From: an uncultured Metabacillus sp.
GTDB taxonomy: Bacteria; Bacillota; Bacilli; Bacillales; Bacillaceae
Reading direction: 5' to 3'
Assembly (NCBI RefSeq): GCF_947503125.1
Contig: NZ_CANNCR010000013.1
Coordinates: forward strand, 43,566 to 107,565
Length of the DNA stretch: 64,000 nt
Each line of letters opens with the position of its first letter. Positions within the stretch are counted from its first letter, which is position 1. Below the pieces are notes generated by a model. It ran no database searches. It was not told the origin of the DNA and worked only from the letters and a program-made list of their open reading frames with translations. Positions 54,287-63,061 of the stretch are shown here, piece by piece. The translations under genes and the position numbers were made by a program.

Positions 54287-54514
54287 TATCAGAAAAAAAT
54301 TATATATTTTCTTAACATAGCTTGCGTTTCTGAATCTAGCTCCAGGCGCCATCGGCGAAGCACAGGACGTGCAAGTGCAGTTAAGAGATAAGGCCGCCCT
54401 AGTTTTTAACTGCCTCTTGGGTCTAGTCAAACAGGAATTGAAGGTAAAGAACACCTTCTATTCCTGTTCGCCTTATGCTTGTCGCCGAATGCTAAGCGCC
54501 TTGCGCTTTTTTTA
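54287..54514 (+). repeat. GCGC-box interspersed repeat, type B copy 3 (with insert)
   Basis: Left end AATATCAGAA, then CTTAACATAGCTTGCGTTTC and CTAGCTCCAGGCGCCATCGG as in copy 1. The middle carries about 70 extra bases, then the same GTCAAACAGGAATTGAAGGT arm, CTTCTATTCCTGTTCGCC and tail GCGCCTTGCGCTTTTTTT. It abuts the ku stop on the minus strand. Confidence 0.85.
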
Positions 54515-54525
54515 GTTGAAAGTTT

Positions 54526-55428
54526 CTAAGCTTTCTTCCGAACTGTTTTTGTCTTTTTGCCTGTTGTACTAGGAGGAGGCTGAATAGTTCCAGTGTTTTC
54601 TCCTGCAGCTTTAGCCGGTTGAGCTTTTGGTTTAGCTTTTGTTTTTCCTTGAGGCTTTTTCGTTTTTTCAATACTTGCTTGTAGTGCACTCATTAAATCG
54701 ACTACATTTTGTCTTGGTGTTGTTTCAGTTGGCGTTTTGCCTTCATTTTGGTTAACCTTTTGTTCAATCAAATCTTGAAGGGCAAGACGATAATCATCTT
54801 TGTATTTTTCAGGATCAAACGTGGTTGTTAACTGGTCAATTAACATGATGGCTGTTTCAAGTTCTTTAGCGCCGACTTCGACCTGCTCTGGAACACTAGG
54901 TACTTCTTTTACATTTCTTACTTCATCAGGGTAATGAACGGTTTCCATTACGATGCAGTTTTGATAAACACGAACCATAGCAAGCTGTTGCTTTGAACGA
55001 ATAGTCATTTGAGCAATCCCGATTTTACCGGATTTATTCAGGGCCTCTCGAAGTAAGCCGTAAGCTTTTCCACCATTTTCTCCAGGTCCAATATAGTAAG
55101 AACGGTTAAAATAAATCGGATCAATTTCCTCCATTTTTACAAAATCAATAATTTCAACGGTTTTATCTTCATGCTCGTCTTTTAATTCTTTAAGCTCTGC
55201 ATCTGTAAGAACAACATATTTTCCTTTTACATATTCATAACCCTTGACAATTTCATCGTTGTTGATTTCTTCGTCACAGTTTGGGCATTTTTTTTCATAT
55301 TGGATCGGTGTATGGCATTTTTTATGAAGGGTTCGGAGCTTAATGTCTTTATCTTCTGTTGCTGCATAAAGTTTAACCGGAATATTGACGAGCCCAAAAC
55401 TGATTGAACCTTTCCACATCGTATGCAT
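54526..55428 (-). CDS. ku: Non-homologous end-joining protein Ku
   Basis: A 300-residue bacterial Ku. It starts MHTMWKGSISFGLVNIPVKL, the standard opening of the beta-barrel DNA-ring domain, with SYYIGPGENGGKAYGLLREAL and the dimer region. The C-terminal tail (from about 255) is very rich in Lys, Pro and Ala, suited to DNA and LigD binding. AGGAAGG precedes the ATG. In B. subtilis ku (ykoV) adjoins ligD directly; here a HAD phosphatase gene and a repeat intervene, so regulation is separate. Confidence 0.95.
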   Translation of the reverse strand: MHTMWKGSISFGLVNIPVKLYAATEDKDIKLRTLHKKCHTPIQYEKKCPNCDEEINNDEIVKGYEYVKGKYVVLTDAELKELKDEHEDKTVEIIDFVKMEEIDPIYFNRSYYIGPGENGGKAYGLLREALNKSGKIGIAQMTIRSKQQLAMVRVYQNCIVMETVHYPDEVRNVKEVPSVPEQVEVGAKELETAIMLIDQLTTTFDPEKYKDDYRLALQDLIEQKVNQNEGKTPTETTPRQNVVDLMSALQASIEKTKKPQGKTKAKPKAQPAKAAGENTGTIQPPPSTTGKKTKTVRKKA

Positions 55429-55529
55429 AGATTTCCTTCCTCTCCATTGACTAGTTATATTTAGGATAAGTTTCTTAAGGCTTTTTCATGTGTAGTAATA
55501 GATACCAAAAAATTCCGGTATTAAAAATG

Positions 55530-55600
55530 AAGGGTCTTTCCCTACACACAATATAGAAGCTTAACTAGTAAAGCTTCATATAAAGTAGGGGATGACCCTT
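55530..55600 (+). repeat. GGGTC/GACCC-type hairpin, copy 6
   Basis: AGGGTCTTTCCCTAC and GTAGGGGATGACCCT are outer arms with inner AAGCTT...AAGCTT pairing. It lies 13 bases beyond the uppP stop on the minus strand. Confidence 0.7.
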
Positions 55601-55613
55601 ATAAATTGCCTAA

Positions 55614-56393
55614 TTAAAAAATGCCTAACAGCTGCAAGGTAATAATGAGAGTGCCAAGTACCCAAACATATACTGCAAATATTTTTAAGGATTGCCGCTT
55701 AACAAATGAGATCATGAATTTTACGGCAAGATAACCAAAAAACGCAGAAGCTAGGGTTGCAACAAGCATCGACAACAAGCTAATTTGTGGGACATCGCCT
55801 GAAAAGACATCCTTCAACTGAAAAATTACTCCGCCACATATTGCAGGTATTGAAAGTAAAAAGGAGAAATAGGCGGCTGCCTCTTTGTCCATTTTCCGAA
55901 TTAGTGCACCAACGATTGTCATACCAGATCTTGAAATCGCTGGAAAAATAGCAAATGCTTGAAAGCTTCCGATAAAAAAGGAGTCAAAAAGGGAAATGTC
56001 GTCTATTTTCTTCGCTCCATTTTTTATTGAATCGGCGAACCATAAAAAGATGCCTGTTAATAGAAATTCCCAACCAATTGTCACACCTGTTTTTGAAATT
56101 TCATCAAAGAAATCACTAAATAAAACACCTGCGATCACTGCAGGGATTGTTCCAACAATAAGTAATGCTGTTGGCCTGCTAAATGGTTTTTTCAATAAAT
56201 TGATTAGGATATCTTTGTAGAAAACAACTAAGGCAATAAGGGTACCAATATGGAGCATTGTATCGAGATATAGACCTGCTTCCTCTAGCCCGAAAAGTTT
56301 TCGTCCTAGATAGAGATGACCGGTACTACTTATGGGAATGAACTCAGTGAGTCCTTGTATGATCCCTAGAATAATGGCTTGAAGCCAATCCAT
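55614..56393 (-). CDS. uppP: Undecaprenyl-diphosphatase
   Basis: A 259-residue membrane enzyme of the BacA/UppP family that recycles the undecaprenyl carrier for cell-wall synthesis. GLTEFIPISSTGHLYLG and PAISRSGMTIVGALI are the two conserved active-site motifs, on about eight membrane helices. AGGAGGATGATGA is upstream of the ATG. It confers low-level bacitracin tolerance in other species when abundant. Single gene here. Confidence 0.93.
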   Translation of the reverse strand: MDWLQAIILGIIQGLTEFIPISSTGHLYLGRKLFGLEEAGLYLDTMLHIGTLIALVVFYKDILINLLKKPFSRPTALLIVGTIPAVIAGVLFSDFFDEISKTGVTIGWEFLLTGIFLWFADSIKNGAKKIDDISLFDSFFIGSFQAFAIFPAISRSGMTIVGALIRKMDKEAAAYFSFLLSIPAICGGVIFQLKDVFSGDVPQISLLSMLVATLASAFFGYLAVKFMISFVKRQSLKIFAVYVWVLGTLIITLQLLGIF

Positions 56394-57028
56394 TTCATCA
56401 TCCTCCTATCCAATAAACAAGGGTTGTCTGTTTACAGAATATGTAGGATGACTGGGATACTAGAACTTAATGGATTAAAATGTTCATGGTATACTGATTT
56501 TTTTAGCAGGAGCATCTCGGTTCCCTGAGCAAAGTTACTTATATGAACAGAAATGATAAAAAAATGACTCGATTTATGTAAAAACGATAAGTTTTATGTC
56601 AAATTCGTAACAGAAAATAGGTATAAATTCTTACGTTTCACTTTTTTTGATTATACACCCTTAATAAAACAAATTGATTCGAAACAATGTAGTGAAAAGG
56701 AAAATTTATTGGGGGGATAAAAAAGGAGATGGTAAATGAAACAGTGAAAATATACGATTAGAGTAAGGTTTTTTAGATATGAAATTTTTATATTTCCATT
56801 TTTTTATGTTCGATCTTTCGTTCGATTAGACTATAAAATAAATTTATTTGAAAAGTTGAAGAATGTTGTTCTATTTTTATACCATAGGTATAAAGTATGA
56901 AGTTTTGTAATAATTGTCTTCATTCTGTAGAAAACTAGAAAGGTATTTTCATATTTCTTCCTTTGCGAACCCTATGTAATTTAGCTATGATAAACAAAGT
57001 AATATAGGGGAAACAGAGGTGAACCTCA
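56394..57028. other. Long control region upstream of sigI
   Basis: A 635-base AT-rich gap between divergent uppP and sigI. ACACCCTT (56655-56662) and TTCGAA (about 56679-56684) loosely resemble the ACCCCC/CGAA pattern of SigI-dependent promoters and could serve autoregulation. No ORF with a good start is visible apart from a few very short frames. The remainder shows nothing I recognise. Confidence 0.3.
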
Positions 57029-57775
57029 ATGCTTAGCCTTTTGTTTGGACTAGGTAAGAAAAAACGTACACTAGAAGATACCGTTCTTTTGATTCAACAA
57101 GGTGATAAAGAGTTACAAAATCAATTAATAGAACAATATAAACCATTTGTTGCAAAGACGGTTTCATCCGTTTGTAAACGATATATAAATGAAAATGATG
57201 ATGAATTTAGTATAGGTCTAATTGCATTTAATGATGCTATTGAAAAATATTCAACAGATAAAGGCAGTTCATTGTTTGCTTTTGCTGAATTGGTCATTAA
57301 ACGTAAGGTAATCGATTATATTCGTAAAGAAGTTCGTCATCCTTACACAGTCAATTTTGAACTGCAGGAGCATGAAGAGGGTGAATTCTCTCAAAGTAAA
57401 ATTGAATCTGATTTATCAATTGATGAATATACGAAATTGATTGAGCAGGAGCATCGCAGAGAAGAGATTGCCTATTTTCAGCATTGCTTAAAAGATTTTA
57501 AACTAACATTTGCTGAAATTGTCGAACAATCTCCAAAGCATTTTGATGCAAGACAAAATGCCATTTTAGTTGCGACCAAATTAGTAGAAGATGACGAATT
57601 AAGGGAATTTCTTTTCCAAAAAAGACAGCTTCCTGTAAAACAACTTGAAGCGAAGGTTGCAGTAAGTCGAAAAACAATTGAGAGAAATAGAAAATACATT
57701 ATTGCAATGGCTATCATAATGTCAGGGGAATTTGTCTATTTAAAAGAATATATTAAAGGGGTGTTACATTCATGA
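57029..57775 (+). CDS. sigI: RNA polymerase sigma-I factor
   Basis: A 248-residue sigma factor of the SigI group. DDEFSIGLIAFNDAIEKYS lies in region 2, where core binding and -10 recognition occur, and the C-terminal PVKQLEAKVAVSRKTIERNR is the atypical helix-turn-helix of SigI-C. In Bacillus it is induced by heat and envelope stress. GAGGTGAACC precedes the ATG. Its stop overlaps the rsgI start by ATGA. Confidence 0.94.
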   Translation: MLSLLFGLGKKKRTLEDTVLLIQQGDKELQNQLIEQYKPFVAKTVSSVCKRYINENDDEFSIGLIAFNDAIEKYSTDKGSSLFAFAELVIKRKVIDYIRKEVRHPYTVNFELQEHEEGEFSQSKIESDLSIDEYTKLIEQEHRREEIAYFQHCLKDFKLTFAEIVEQSPKHFDARQNAILVATKLVEDDELREFLFQKRQLPVKQLEAKVAVSRKTIERNRKYIIAMAIIMSGEFVYLKEYIKGVLHS

Positions 57776-58968
57776 AAAGAGGGGTCGTCGTAGAATATAA
57801 TGATGACTTTGTTACACTACTTACCCCAGATGGGCAATTTTTAAAAGCTAGCAATAAAGAGGGTAATTACGAAATTGGAGAAGAAATTTCTTTTTTCCCT
57901 CTAATGGATAAACGTGAAGAGGCAGCTACGAGAGTATCAATAATGAAACAACGAAATCTATTGGCATATTTTCAATCTCGTAAGGTAAGGATAGGCACTT
58001 TATCTGTTTTGGCAATCATGTTATTTATGATCAGTTTTATCCCTTTTTTTAATCAGGATAAAGTTTATGCCTATATGTCAATTGATATTAATCCCAGCTT
58101 TGAAATGGCTATTGATGATAACTTAAAGGTTATTTCACTAGAACCATTAAATAAAGAAGCCGAAATGCTTATTGACCAGCTTCCTGAGTGGGAAAACAAA
58201 CATTTTCAGTTAGTGGTTGATTCTATCGTAGCAGAATCTAAGGAAAAGGGCTACGTTTATCCAGGCAAAGAAATTGTAATTACTACAGTTATAAAGAATG
58301 AGGTTAGTAAAAGTAATACAAAACTATCAGAAAATATTGAAGAGATCCGCACCTCCTTTGAACATAACGAAATTGAAGTGAAAGCAATTGAATCTGACAT
58401 TGATACGAGAGAAAAGGCTCAACAACAAGGAATATCTACTGGTAAATACCTAGAGCTGATTGAGAAAGAAAAAGCTCCTATTGAAAGCAGTGGTGAGCAG
58501 ATTGATAAACAGAATCAAGATGAAAAGAAAGCTGCAGCAGAGCAAACAATAAGTGAAACAAACCAACAAGCTACACCTGGAAACAACCAATTATCTAATT
58601 CAAAAGATGCCACGGTCATTACAAATAATGAAAAAAATGTTAATAAAACACAAGATATAAAAAATGCAAAGAAAGAGAACCCTTCACATAAAGAAGTTAA
58701 CATAAATCGTAACAACAGGAATAATCAAAAAAATAATGAAAAAAAAGATCGAAAACAAGGAAATGATGACTGGGAAGACGAAAATGATGACCAGGAAGAC
58801 GATAATCAGGACGATGAAAATGATCGGAAAGAAAATCGTGATCAAAATAATAGCGACGATGTAAAAGAGAAGAATTGGAAAAACAAAAATAATAAAGAAG
58901 AAAATAGAGATAAAAAGCAAAAGAAAGAAAATAAAAAAGACCGGGACGATGATAATGACGATGATTAA
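57772..58968 (+). CDS. rsgI: Anti-sigma-I factor
   Basis: A 398-residue single-pass membrane protein. The cytoplasmic N-terminal RsgI domain (about 1-60: GVVVEYNDDFVTLLTPDGQFL) binds SigI. A membrane helix follows (about 80-100), then an extracellular domain starting YAYMSIDINPSFEMAIDDN, which is the conserved part across RsgI proteins. The tail (about 250-398) is low-complexity, first Gln/Asn-rich and then Asp/Lys/Asn repeats (DDWEDEN-like). No carbohydrate-binding module is present, so it resembles the B. subtilis rather than the clostridial type. Confidence 0.92.
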   Translation: MKRGVVVEYNDDFVTLLTPDGQFLKASNKEGNYEIGEEISFFPLMDKREEAATRVSIMKQRNLLAYFQSRKVRIGTLSVLAIMLFMISFIPFFNQDKVYAYMSIDINPSFEMAIDDNLKVISLEPLNKEAEMLIDQLPEWENKHFQLVVDSIVAESKEKGYVYPGKEIVITTVIKNEVSKSNTKLSENIEEIRTSFEHNEIEVKAIESDIDTREKAQQQGISTGKYLELIEKEKAPIESSGEQIDKQNQDEKKAAAEQTISETNQQATPGNNQLSNSKDATVITNNEKNVNKTQDIKNAKKENPSHKEVNINRNNRNNQKNNEKKDRKQGNDDWEDENDDQEDDNQDDENDRKENRDQNNSDDVKEKNWKNKNNKEENRDKKQKKENKKDRDDDNDDD

Positions 58969-59002
58969 TCATTATGAGAAATGGTCCGGACTAAATATAG
59001 TA

Positions 59003-59034
59003 AAAAAGGCTGATTAGGGGAATCAGCCTTTTTG
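59003..59034. terminator. Bidirectional terminator between rsgI and sspD
   Basis: AAAAAGGCTGATT and AATCAGCCTTTTT form a 13-bp stem with a four-base loop between convergent genes, with T-runs on both strands. Confidence 0.92.
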
Positions 59035-59044
59035 CCATATTTTT

Positions 59045-59245
59045 TTATTCGGTTCTTTGTCCGTTCAATTGTGATTGAGCCTGAGCTACTAATCGTTTTG
59101 TAATTTCTCCGCCAACAGACCCATTCGCACGTGAAACAGTATCTGATCCTAATTGAACACCAAATTCATTTGCAATTTCATATTTAATTTGATCCAGAGC
59201 TTGTTCGATCCCTGGAACAAGTAGCTTATTACTGCTTCTAGTCAT
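59045..59245 (-). CDS. sspD: Alpha/beta-type small acid-soluble spore protein
   Basis: A 66-residue protein that coats and protects spore [23 protein letters not shown] has the germination-protease (GPR) cleavage region, and [19 protein letters not shown] is the second DNA-binding segment. The ATG at 59245 follows AAGGAG. By position (between rsgI and ykrK as in B. subtilis) it is SspD. It is expressed in the forespore. Confidence 0.94.
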   Translation of the reverse strand: MTRSSNKLLVPGIEQALDQIKYEIANEFGVQLGSDTVSRANGSVGGEITKRLVAQAQSQLNGQRTE

Positions 59246-59325
59246 AAAAAAACTCACTCCTTATTAGAATTAAAAAGCTGATAATTGTATCTCTGCGTTT
59301 ATTTTTCAGCTTTAATCATAAGGTT

Positions 59326-60057
59326 TCATTTGCGAAGATTTTCTATACTGGTAATGTTTAGTTCATCAAAATGGGTATTTAAATATACCTGTGCCCTTGT
59401 TTGGAAATGGGAAGCTAAAACAGATAAAACAGTAACGACCAGTACATTTCTAATTTTTAACCATTCTTGTTCTGAAAGCTCAGAAAACCGCTTTGACATA
59501 GCATTTATTATATCAACAATTCTTATTTCCAACTTTTGATCATTTAAGCTTAACGAAGGCAAGGTTTCAATGGAATCGATGACGTCAGCATATATTTCAT
59601 AAAAGGTAATTGGACTAATTAAGTCATCACTACGATCTGATAAAGTATTAAAAACAACAATTAAGAGCTTACGTATTTTTTCAAATTCGAAAACTGTTTT
59701 TAAGTCTTTGACAATTAATAGCATAGCCGCTTGATCAATTGAATATTTTTTACCAAGCTCTGGTGTCCCAATCAATTCTTTAACATCTCGTTTAATCCAG
59801 TTTTGAATCGATGTTGACTTGAGTGAAGTAAGCTCACATAAATTTGCCAGTGCGACAATCTCATTTGTAGATAGTCCATATTCTTGATTGCTATTGCGCC
59901 TTTTGTTCGATTTAGATAAAAATGAAGGAATTTCCATCTCATTTATCATCGTAGTACCTAATGCTTGCTTTACAATATCTATAGGAAGGTGGGTAGACAC
60001 TCCCTTTAATGAATATAATAACCTTGTCATTTGTTTACGCGTTAATTGAATGGTCAT
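59326..60057 (-). CDS. ykrK: DUF1836-type regulator YkrK
   Basis: A 243-residue protein with an N-terminal DNA-binding region of DUF1836 type (about 10-130). YGLSTNEIVALANLCELTSL and IQNWIKRDVKELIGTPELGK are the HTH-like parts. The C-terminal half is helical. It is divergent from htpX, as is ykrK in B. subtilis, where YkrK represses htpX. The orthology rests on shared position and size. Confidence 0.82.
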   Translation of the reverse strand: MTIQLTRKQMTRLLYSLKGVSTHLPIDIVKQALGTTMINEMEIPSFLSKSNKRRNSNQEYGLSTNEIVALANLCELTSLKSTSIQNWIKRDVKELIGTPELGKKYSIDQAAMLLIVKDLKTVFEFEKIRKLLIVVFNTLSDRSDDLISPITFYEIYADVIDSIETLPSLSLNDQKLEIRIVDIINAMSKRFSELSEQEWLKIRNVLVVTVLSVLASHFQTRAQVYLNTHFDELNITSIENLRK

Positions 60058-60179
60058 GATGTGACACCCCGATCAATTTATAATTACAATCGTGAAGCTT
60101 CCAATGTGAAGCATTTTGTAAACATCCTGAATATTTCTTGAAATGTAGTGAAAGAGTTTCTATAATTTTATTATAATAT

Positions 60180-60195
60180 AAGTTCAAAAGAACTT
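60180..60195. promoter_or_regulatory. Palindrome at the htpX start region, candidate YkrK operator
   Basis: AAGTTC-AAAA-GAACTT is a perfect 6+6 palindrome. It lies directly after a TATAAT (60172-60177) and before the htpX ribosome-binding site, so a repressor bound here would block transcription. YkrK is the natural candidate. Confidence 0.45.
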
Positions 60196-60212
60196 GAAAT
60201 ATGGAGGTTGCC

Positions 60213-61091
60213 ATGGCCAAACGTATTTTTCTTTTTCTGTTAGCTAATATTCTCGTGTTAACAACGATTGGGCTTGTTTTATCATTATTAAATGTTTCAC
60301 CTTATCAGTCTGTAACCGGTCAAATTGACTTAGTAAATCTGCTTATTTTTAGCGGAGTAATTGGGTTTACAGGCTCTTTTATGTCATTAGCCATGTCCCG
60401 TTGGATGGCGAAAAAGATGATGGGAGTAAAGGTGTTAAATCCCAAATCATCACTCTCACCATTTGAACGGGATTTAGTGGAAAGAGTTCAACGATTATCA
60501 AGAGCAGCGGGATTATCAAAAATGCCGCAGGTAGGAATTTATCAATCTCCAGAAGTAAATGCATTTGCTACAGGACCTTCTAAACGTCGTTCCCTTGTTG
60601 CTGTATCAACCGGTCTATTAAATGAAATGGATGATGACGCCATAGAGGGTGTTGTAGCCCATGAGGTTGCACATATTGCAAATGGAGATATGGTGACGAT
60701 GACATTGCTTCAAGGGATTGTCAATACATTTGTGGTCTTCCTGGCCCGTATTGCTGCTTGGGCAGTATCGAGGTTTGCAAAGGAGGATCTTGCACCAATT
60801 GTTCATTTTATTGCCGTGATTATTTTCCAACTTGTCTTTTCCATACTAGGAAGCCTTGTTGTTTTCGCCTTTTCAAGATATAGAGAATACCACGCAGACC
60901 GTGGAGGGGCAGACTTAGCGGGCAAGGATAAAATGATACATGCCTTACGTGCATTGAAACACTATTCTTCACGTGTTAGGGATGAGCAATCCTCATTAGC
61001 TACCTTGAAAATTAATAGCAAAAAAGGGATGTCCTTATTTTCTACACATCCTGATTTGGATGATCGTATTAGGCGTTTAGAGGCAAAATAA
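60213..61091 (+). CDS. htpX: Membrane zinc metalloprotease HtpX
   Basis: A 292-residue M48 protease. The zinc motif is [13 protein letters not shown] (HExxH) and the third ligand is in [17 protein letters not shown]. Two N-terminal and two central membrane helices surround the cytoplasmic protease domain. It degrades damaged membrane proteins. I start at the ATG 60213, 5 bases after GGAGG; the upstream ATG at 60201 contains the site itself. Divergent ykrK and a palindrome suggest control. Confidence 0.94.
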   Translation: MAKRIFLFLLANILVLTTIGLVLSLLNVSPYQSVTGQIDLVNLLIFSGVIGFTGSFMSLAMSRWMAKKMMGVKVLNPKSSLSPFERDLVERVQRLSRAAGLSKMPQVGIYQSPEVNAFATGPSKRRSLVAVSTGLLNEMDDDAIEGVVAHEVAHIANGDMVTMTLLQGIVNTFVVFLARIAAWAVSRFAKEDLAPIVHFIAVIIFQLVFSILGSLVVFAFSRYREYHADRGGADLAGKDKMIHALRALKHYSSRVRDEQSSLATLKINSKKGMSLFSTHPDLDDRIRRLEAK

Positions 61092-61104
61092 TTATAACTT
61101 TTTC

Positions 61105-61196
61105 AAAAGGGTCTGACCTCTCTTACATGCACCAATATATGGAGCTTTCGACAGCTTAGTTCCTATATATTGTGTTTAGGAAGGTCTGACCCTTTT
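61105..61196 (+). repeat. GGGTC/GACCC-type hairpin, copy 7
   Basis: Outer arms AAAAGGGTCTGACCT and AGGTCTGACCCTTTT, inner arms CAATATATGGA and TCCTATATATTG, with a central CTTTCGACAG loop region. It is the largest and most regular copy and follows htpX closely. Confidence 0.75.
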
Positions 61197-61351
61197 GTTT
61201 TGTGAAACCCCTCTTATTTATCTAATTTTGGCGTCCAACTTTAAAGTTAAAAACTCTTTAAATTTATGTGTTTTTTCTTTAAGATAAAGGGAATGGTTAA
61301 ATTATGTGGCATTATTAAAGTTTAGAAAGAAATGTAAGGAATGAATGAGAA

Positions 61352-62701
61352 ATGAACAAATGGAAGCTTCGGCTGCAAGCATTAACACCCGTACAATTGA
61401 TTGTATCTTATTACTTCATAGCAGTTACAGTTTCAGTCATTTTATTAAGCTTGCCCGTCGCACATAAGCCTGGGGTGGAATGGACATTTATTGATGGGCT
61501 GTTTACTGCGGTAAGTGCAGTAAGTGTAACCGGATTAACCTCCATTTCACCAGCTGAAACATTTAGTGTAACAGGCATTTTTATTCTTATATTTGTTCTC
61601 CAGTTCGGAGGGATCGGTGTCATGTCTCTCGGTACGTTCGTATGGTTAATTATGGGGAAAAAAATTGGTTTGAAAGAACGACAATTGATCATGGCTGACC
61701 AAAATCAGCAAAATTTATCTGGGATTGTTAAATTAATTAAGGAGATAATTATTTTAATCCTTCTGATTGAACTAACTGGCGGACTGATATTAGGAGTCTA
61801 CTTTCTGAATTATTTTGATACATGGCAGGATGCATTTTTGCACGGTATTTTTACCTCTGTTAGTGCAACAACAAATGCCGGCTTTGATATTACCGGGCAG
61901 TCAATGATTCCTTTTGCTAATGATTACTTTATTCAATTTATTGTCATTATTCTAATTATCCTTGGGGCAATTGGATTTCCGGTTTTAATTGAAGTAAAGG
62001 ATTTTTTGTTCAATAAACAAAAGCGTTACAGATTTTCATTATTCACAAAAATAACATCGATTACTTTCTTCTCTTTAGTTATCGGTGGTACAGTTGCCAT
62101 TGCATGTTTGGAATATGCCTATTTTTTTAAAGGGATGAATTGGCATGAAACGTTTTTCTATTCATTGTTTCAATCCACCGCGACCAGAAGCGCCGGGTTA
62201 GCAACAATGGATGTAAGTATGTTCAAAGAAACAACCATCCTTATTATGTGTGCATTAATGTTTATTGGCGCTTCTCCGAGTTCAGTTGGAGGAGGAATCC
62301 GCACGACAACCTTTGCATTAAATCTCTTGTTCCTTTTTCATTTTGCCAGAGGAAATAAATCCATTAAAATTTTTAAACGGGAACTTCATGAGGAGGATTT
62401 AATGAAATCGGTTGTTGTGACAATGTTTGCTTTCTTAATTTGTTTTTTGGCAGTTGTCATCTTATCGATTACAGAACCATTTTCATTTACGAAAATTTTG
62501 TTTGAGGTTTGTTCAGCCTTTGGAACAACTGGACTTTCAATGGGAATTACTGCAGATCTTAGCACAGCAGGAAAGATCGTTATTATGATATTAATGTTTA
62601 TTGGAAGGGTTGGAATACTTACCTTTTTGTATTTATTAGGAACAAAGGAACGAAAAAAGGACAATTACCATTATCCAAAGGAAAGAATAATTATAGGCTA
62701 G
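61352..62701 (+). CDS. ktrD: Potassium uptake protein, Ktr type
   Basis: A 449-residue TrkH/KtrB-family potassium channel-like subunit. The four pore-loop repeats are visible around SAVSVTGLTSI, SATTNAGFDITG, QSTATRSAGLATMD and SAFGTTGLSMGI, each with the selectivity Gly. SPSSVGGGIRTTTF is the flexible gate region. Position after htpX matches B. subtilis ktrD (ykrM), whose partner KtrC is encoded elsewhere; none is adjacent here. Confidence 0.92.
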   Translation: MNKWKLRLQALTPVQLIVSYYFIAVTVSVILLSLPVAHKPGVEWTFIDGLFTAVSAVSVTGLTSISPAETFSVTGIFILIFVLQFGGIGVMSLGTFVWLIMGKKIGLKERQLIMADQNQQNLSGIVKLIKEIIILILLIELTGGLILGVYFLNYFDTWQDAFLHGIFTSVSATTNAGFDITGQSMIPFANDYFIQFIVIILIILGAIGFPVLIEVKDFLFNKQKRYRFSLFTKITSITFFSLVIGGTVAIACLEYAYFFKGMNWHETFFYSLFQSTATRSAGLATMDVSMFKETTILIMCALMFIGASPSSVGGGIRTTTFALNLLFLFHFARGNKSIKIFKRELHEEDLMKSVVVTMFAFLICFLAVVILSITEPFSFTKILFEVCSAFGTTGLSMGITADLSTAGKIVIMILMFIGRVGILTFLYLLGTKERKKDNYHYPKERIIIG

Positions 62702-62708
62702 TTTTAGA

Positions 62709-62752
62709 AAAGATTGATAACCGCCATTTTCGGTGATTGTCAATCTTTTTTT
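62709..62752 (+). terminator. Terminator of ktrD
   Basis: AGATTGATAACCGCC and GGTGATTGTCAATCT pair with minor mismatches, followed by TTTTTTT. Confidence 0.85.
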
Positions 62753-62880
62753 AGCAGAATCACTGTTCCAAATAAGCTATTATGCTATACTTTATTGGGA
62801 CAATATGGTAGTGTCAAAAGTTCTATGAAAACTCAATAGGTGGGTAGTCGCTTTTCCATTTATTTGGTGGAAAGGCCACA

Positions 62881-63028
62881 CAATCGCTCTTGACAAACAC
62901 GCCAATGGTTTACGGTCTGTTTAACAAGGGCGACGGGGACAAAAAGAAGGTATGCTAAATAGCCCTTGGTTATTTCCATTTTAAACCATTGGCAAGTTCG
63001 GTTTGTCAAGAGTTCGCTTCGCCGATTG
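62881..63028. repeat. Long nested inverted repeat 3' of the transposase
   Basis: Three pairs are in mirror order: CAATCG (62881-62886) with CGATTG (63023-63028); CTCTTGACAAAC (62887-62898) with GTTTGTCAAGAG (63001-63012); and GCCAATGGTTTA (62901-62912) with TAAACCATTGGC (62982-62993). They enclose a 69-base loop. The structure lies between the transposase stop and the presumed IS end. Confidence 0.8.
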
Positions 63029-63061
63029 CTGTTTTGCTCAAGGGCTCTGCCAAACAAAAAG

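Noticed and set aside
58684..58972. Minus-strand frames rich in Phe, Ile, His and Arg opposite the rsgI tail
   Set aside because: They are the complement of the Asp/Lys/Asn repeats of RsgI, a composition artefact.
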